This document shows, piece after piece, positions 40,134 to 41,750 of a stretch of 41,750 nt of DNA (position 1 is the first letter of the stretch; each line of letters opens with the position of its first letter). This DNA is from Chitiniphilus shinanonensis DSM 23277 (GTDB taxonomy: Bacteria > Pseudomonadota > Gammaproteobacteria > Burkholderiales > Chitinibacteraceae). The stretch covers positions 1 to 41,750 of the forward strand of contig NZ_KB895346.1 in assembly GCF_000374805.1 (NCBI RefSeq). The letters run 5' to 3'. The translations under genes and the position numbers were made by a program. The notes below the pieces were generated by a model. The model had not been told where the DNA came from and did not search any database. It saw only the letters and a program-made list of their open reading frames with translations.

Positions 40134-41750
40134 GTGTTCCCCGCGAGAGCGGGGATGAACCGCCCCCAGGCAGATTGAGCTGGAGTTTATCGATGTGTTC
40201 CCCGCGAGAGCGGGGATGAACCGTGTACGTCTGATGCAAAAAACACTTATCCATCGTGTTCCCCGCGAGAGCGGGGATGAACCGAATTACCGGGAGTATG
40301 CGACGAATTCGCGGTAAGTGTTCCCCGCGAGAGCGGGGATGAACCGTTTTGCGGGATGGCCACCATCACGATGCCGGAGTGTTCCCCGCGAGAGCGGGGA
40401 TGAACCGCGATCAAGGTGTGAGCTATCGGCAATATTTAAGTGTTCCCCGCGAGAGCGGGGATGAACCGAATCGCGAATATCTCGGGCGGTATCGCTGAGA
40501 GTGTTCCCCGCGAGAGCGGGGATGAACCGAAGGACGGCGGGCCAACGCCTACCCCTGGCGGGTGTTCCCCGCGAGAGCGGGGATGAACCGTAGCCACTGG
40601 AGACGTCCGCCACGACCAGCCAGTGTTCCCCGCGAGAGCGGGGATGAACCGACACGAGGGATGCCGGCAATTGGCAAATAAATGTGTTCCCCGCGAGAGC
40701 GGGGATGAACCGGCAACTGGATCGATGCGAAACGATGGGCCACAGTGTTCCCCGCGAGAGCGGGGATGAACCTTCATGGCGCACGCCGATCCGGCGATTG
40801 CCCAGGTGTTCCCCGCGAGAGCGGGGATGAACCGCGACGCCAGTTTAGGCACTTCGGGCAGGGGGGGTGTTCCCCGCGAGAGCGGGGATGAACCGGTGGT
40901 CTTGCCGGCTCCGGATGCGCCTAGGGAGTGTTCCCCGCGAGAGCGGGGATGAACCGGCCGTTGTTGCGGTCTTTTCTGCATTACAAAAGTGTTCCCCGCG
41001 AGAGCGGGGATGAACCGTATCATCCCGTGCACAGAACGACGCACTTACACGTGTTCCCCGCGAGAGCGGGGATGAACCGTTCAAGATCAAGAACAAGAAG
41101 CTCAAAAGCAAGTGTTCCCCGCGAGAGCGGGGATGAACCGATTGACGCTCCAGTCATAACGCTTAATTGAGCGTGTTCCCCGCGAGAGCGGGGATGAACC
41201 GATAGAAAATACATTATTGAATTGCTGAGTGTTGTGTTCCCCGCGAGAGCGGGGATGAACCTTCGGCGAATGCGCCCATGATTTGCAGGATCATGTGTTC
41301 CCCGCGAGAGCGGGGATGAACCGCCATCCTGGGAGAGATCGAGGCGGCGAGATCCGTGTTCCCCGCGAGAGCGGGGATGAACCGACCTCGGTGAGAGACC
41401 TAAATCCGGCGTTGCGGTGTTCCCCGCGAGAGCGGGGATGAACCGTGGCAACGCAAACTTGCCGAGAACCACTCCAAGTGTTCCCCGCGAGAGCGGGGAT
41501 GAACCGCCCGTATTCCTCTCAAGATTTTGGTTTTGCCGGTGTTCCCCGCGAGAGCGGGGATGAACCGTCCAGCAGCGGCCGTTCGTCTCGGCCTGCGTCG
41601 TGTTCCCCGCGAGAGCGGGGATGAACCGAAAACAACGTGTTCGGCGAGCGCTGCCCACGTGTGTTCCCCGCGAGAGCGGGGATGAACCGGACACATCATG
41701 CGTGTTACCTGCATTGGCATCGTGTTCCCCGCGAGAGCGGGGATGAACCG
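40134..41750 (+). CRISPR. Type I-E CRISPR array, 27 repeats and 26 spacers, open at the window end
   Basis: The 29-base repeat starts GTGTTCCCCGCGAGAGC and ends GGGGATGAACCG, with the CCCCGC/GCGGGG hairpin of the I-E class. Spacing is 61 bases throughout (32-base spacers), except spacers 3 (40285-40317) and 15 (41018-41050), which are 33 bases. Repeats 11 (40745) and 19 (41234) end in T instead of G; otherwise repeats appear identical. The window ends exactly at the end of repeat 27, so the array probably continues. No cas gene is in the window. Orientation like E. coli I-E repeats puts newest spacers on the left. Confidence 0.98.

Noticed and set aside
40896-40927. Spacer 13 as a self-targeting spacer against the rhlE Walker A region (35346 area)
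   Set aside because: The likeness is limited to the codons of the shared P-loop, with several mismatches; it is not a real protospacer match.
40247-41720. Several minus-strand frames through the CRISPR array with repeated HPRSRGEH, SSPLSRGT and FIPALAGNT words
   Set aside because: These are translations of the 29-base repeat in its three minus-strand frames; the array explains them entirely and they have no start signals.

Overview
The window is GC-rich chromosomal DNA (about two thirds G+C in genes) from a betaproteobacterium. The EpsB/D/E/F/G plus exosortase B gene set, a PEP-CTERM protein, the EarP/EF-P(Arg32) pair and the style of the 5S rRNA all point there. The 5S and the EarP system make a Neisseriales-type relative plausible, but I cannot name a genus from sequence alone.

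Layout. Bases 1-251 hold the end of an rRNA operon (spacer, 5S rRNA, terminator). Bases 350-6620 carry small proteins of unknown role, two convergent GH13 alpha-glucosidase paralogues, a small MscS channel and a DUF6868 membrane protein. An AT-rich regulatory stretch (about 6950-7458) then precedes a long, mostly tightly coupled plus-strand exopolysaccharide locus (7459-29378): epsL, epsB, epsD, epsE, epsF, epsG, xrtB, epsI, a nitroreductase-like gene, a polymerase/ligase, a flippase, a polysaccharide pyruvyltransferase, two glycosyltransferases, a heparinase-like lyase, a WecG-type transferase, wecB and wecC. A PEP-CTERM protein gene lies just beyond it on the minus strand. The rest is housekeeping or of unknown role: earP-efp, DUF1328, DUF1857, a Q/G-rich RhlE helicase, an XRE regulator with an apparent operator, a ceramidase-like membrane protein, a metallopeptidase-like protein lacking its zinc motif, and a DUF4124 protein. 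The window ends inside a type I-E CRISPR array (27 repeats, 26 spacers) with no cas genes in view.

How the genes fit together. EpsB should load a sugar-1-phosphate onto undecaprenyl phosphate. WecB and WecC supply UDP-ManNAcA, and the WecG-like enzyme plus the GT2 and GT4 enzymes extend the unit. The pyruvyltransferase adds ketal pyruvate, the flippase and polymerase move and join units, and EpsE/F/G/L form the export path. The lyase could trim a uronate-containing polymer. XrtB with EpsI would process PEP-CTERM proteins, and one candidate substrate lies 0.4 kb downstream. The predicted product is an acidic, pyruvylated, ManNAcA-containing polysaccharide; this is inference from gene content.

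Intergenic DNA is rich in dispersed repeats: two copies of a 125-bp element with terminal inverted repeats, three copies of a long hairpin element built on ACCACAGAG, and an at least 46-bp GC-rich repeat shared by two distant gaps.
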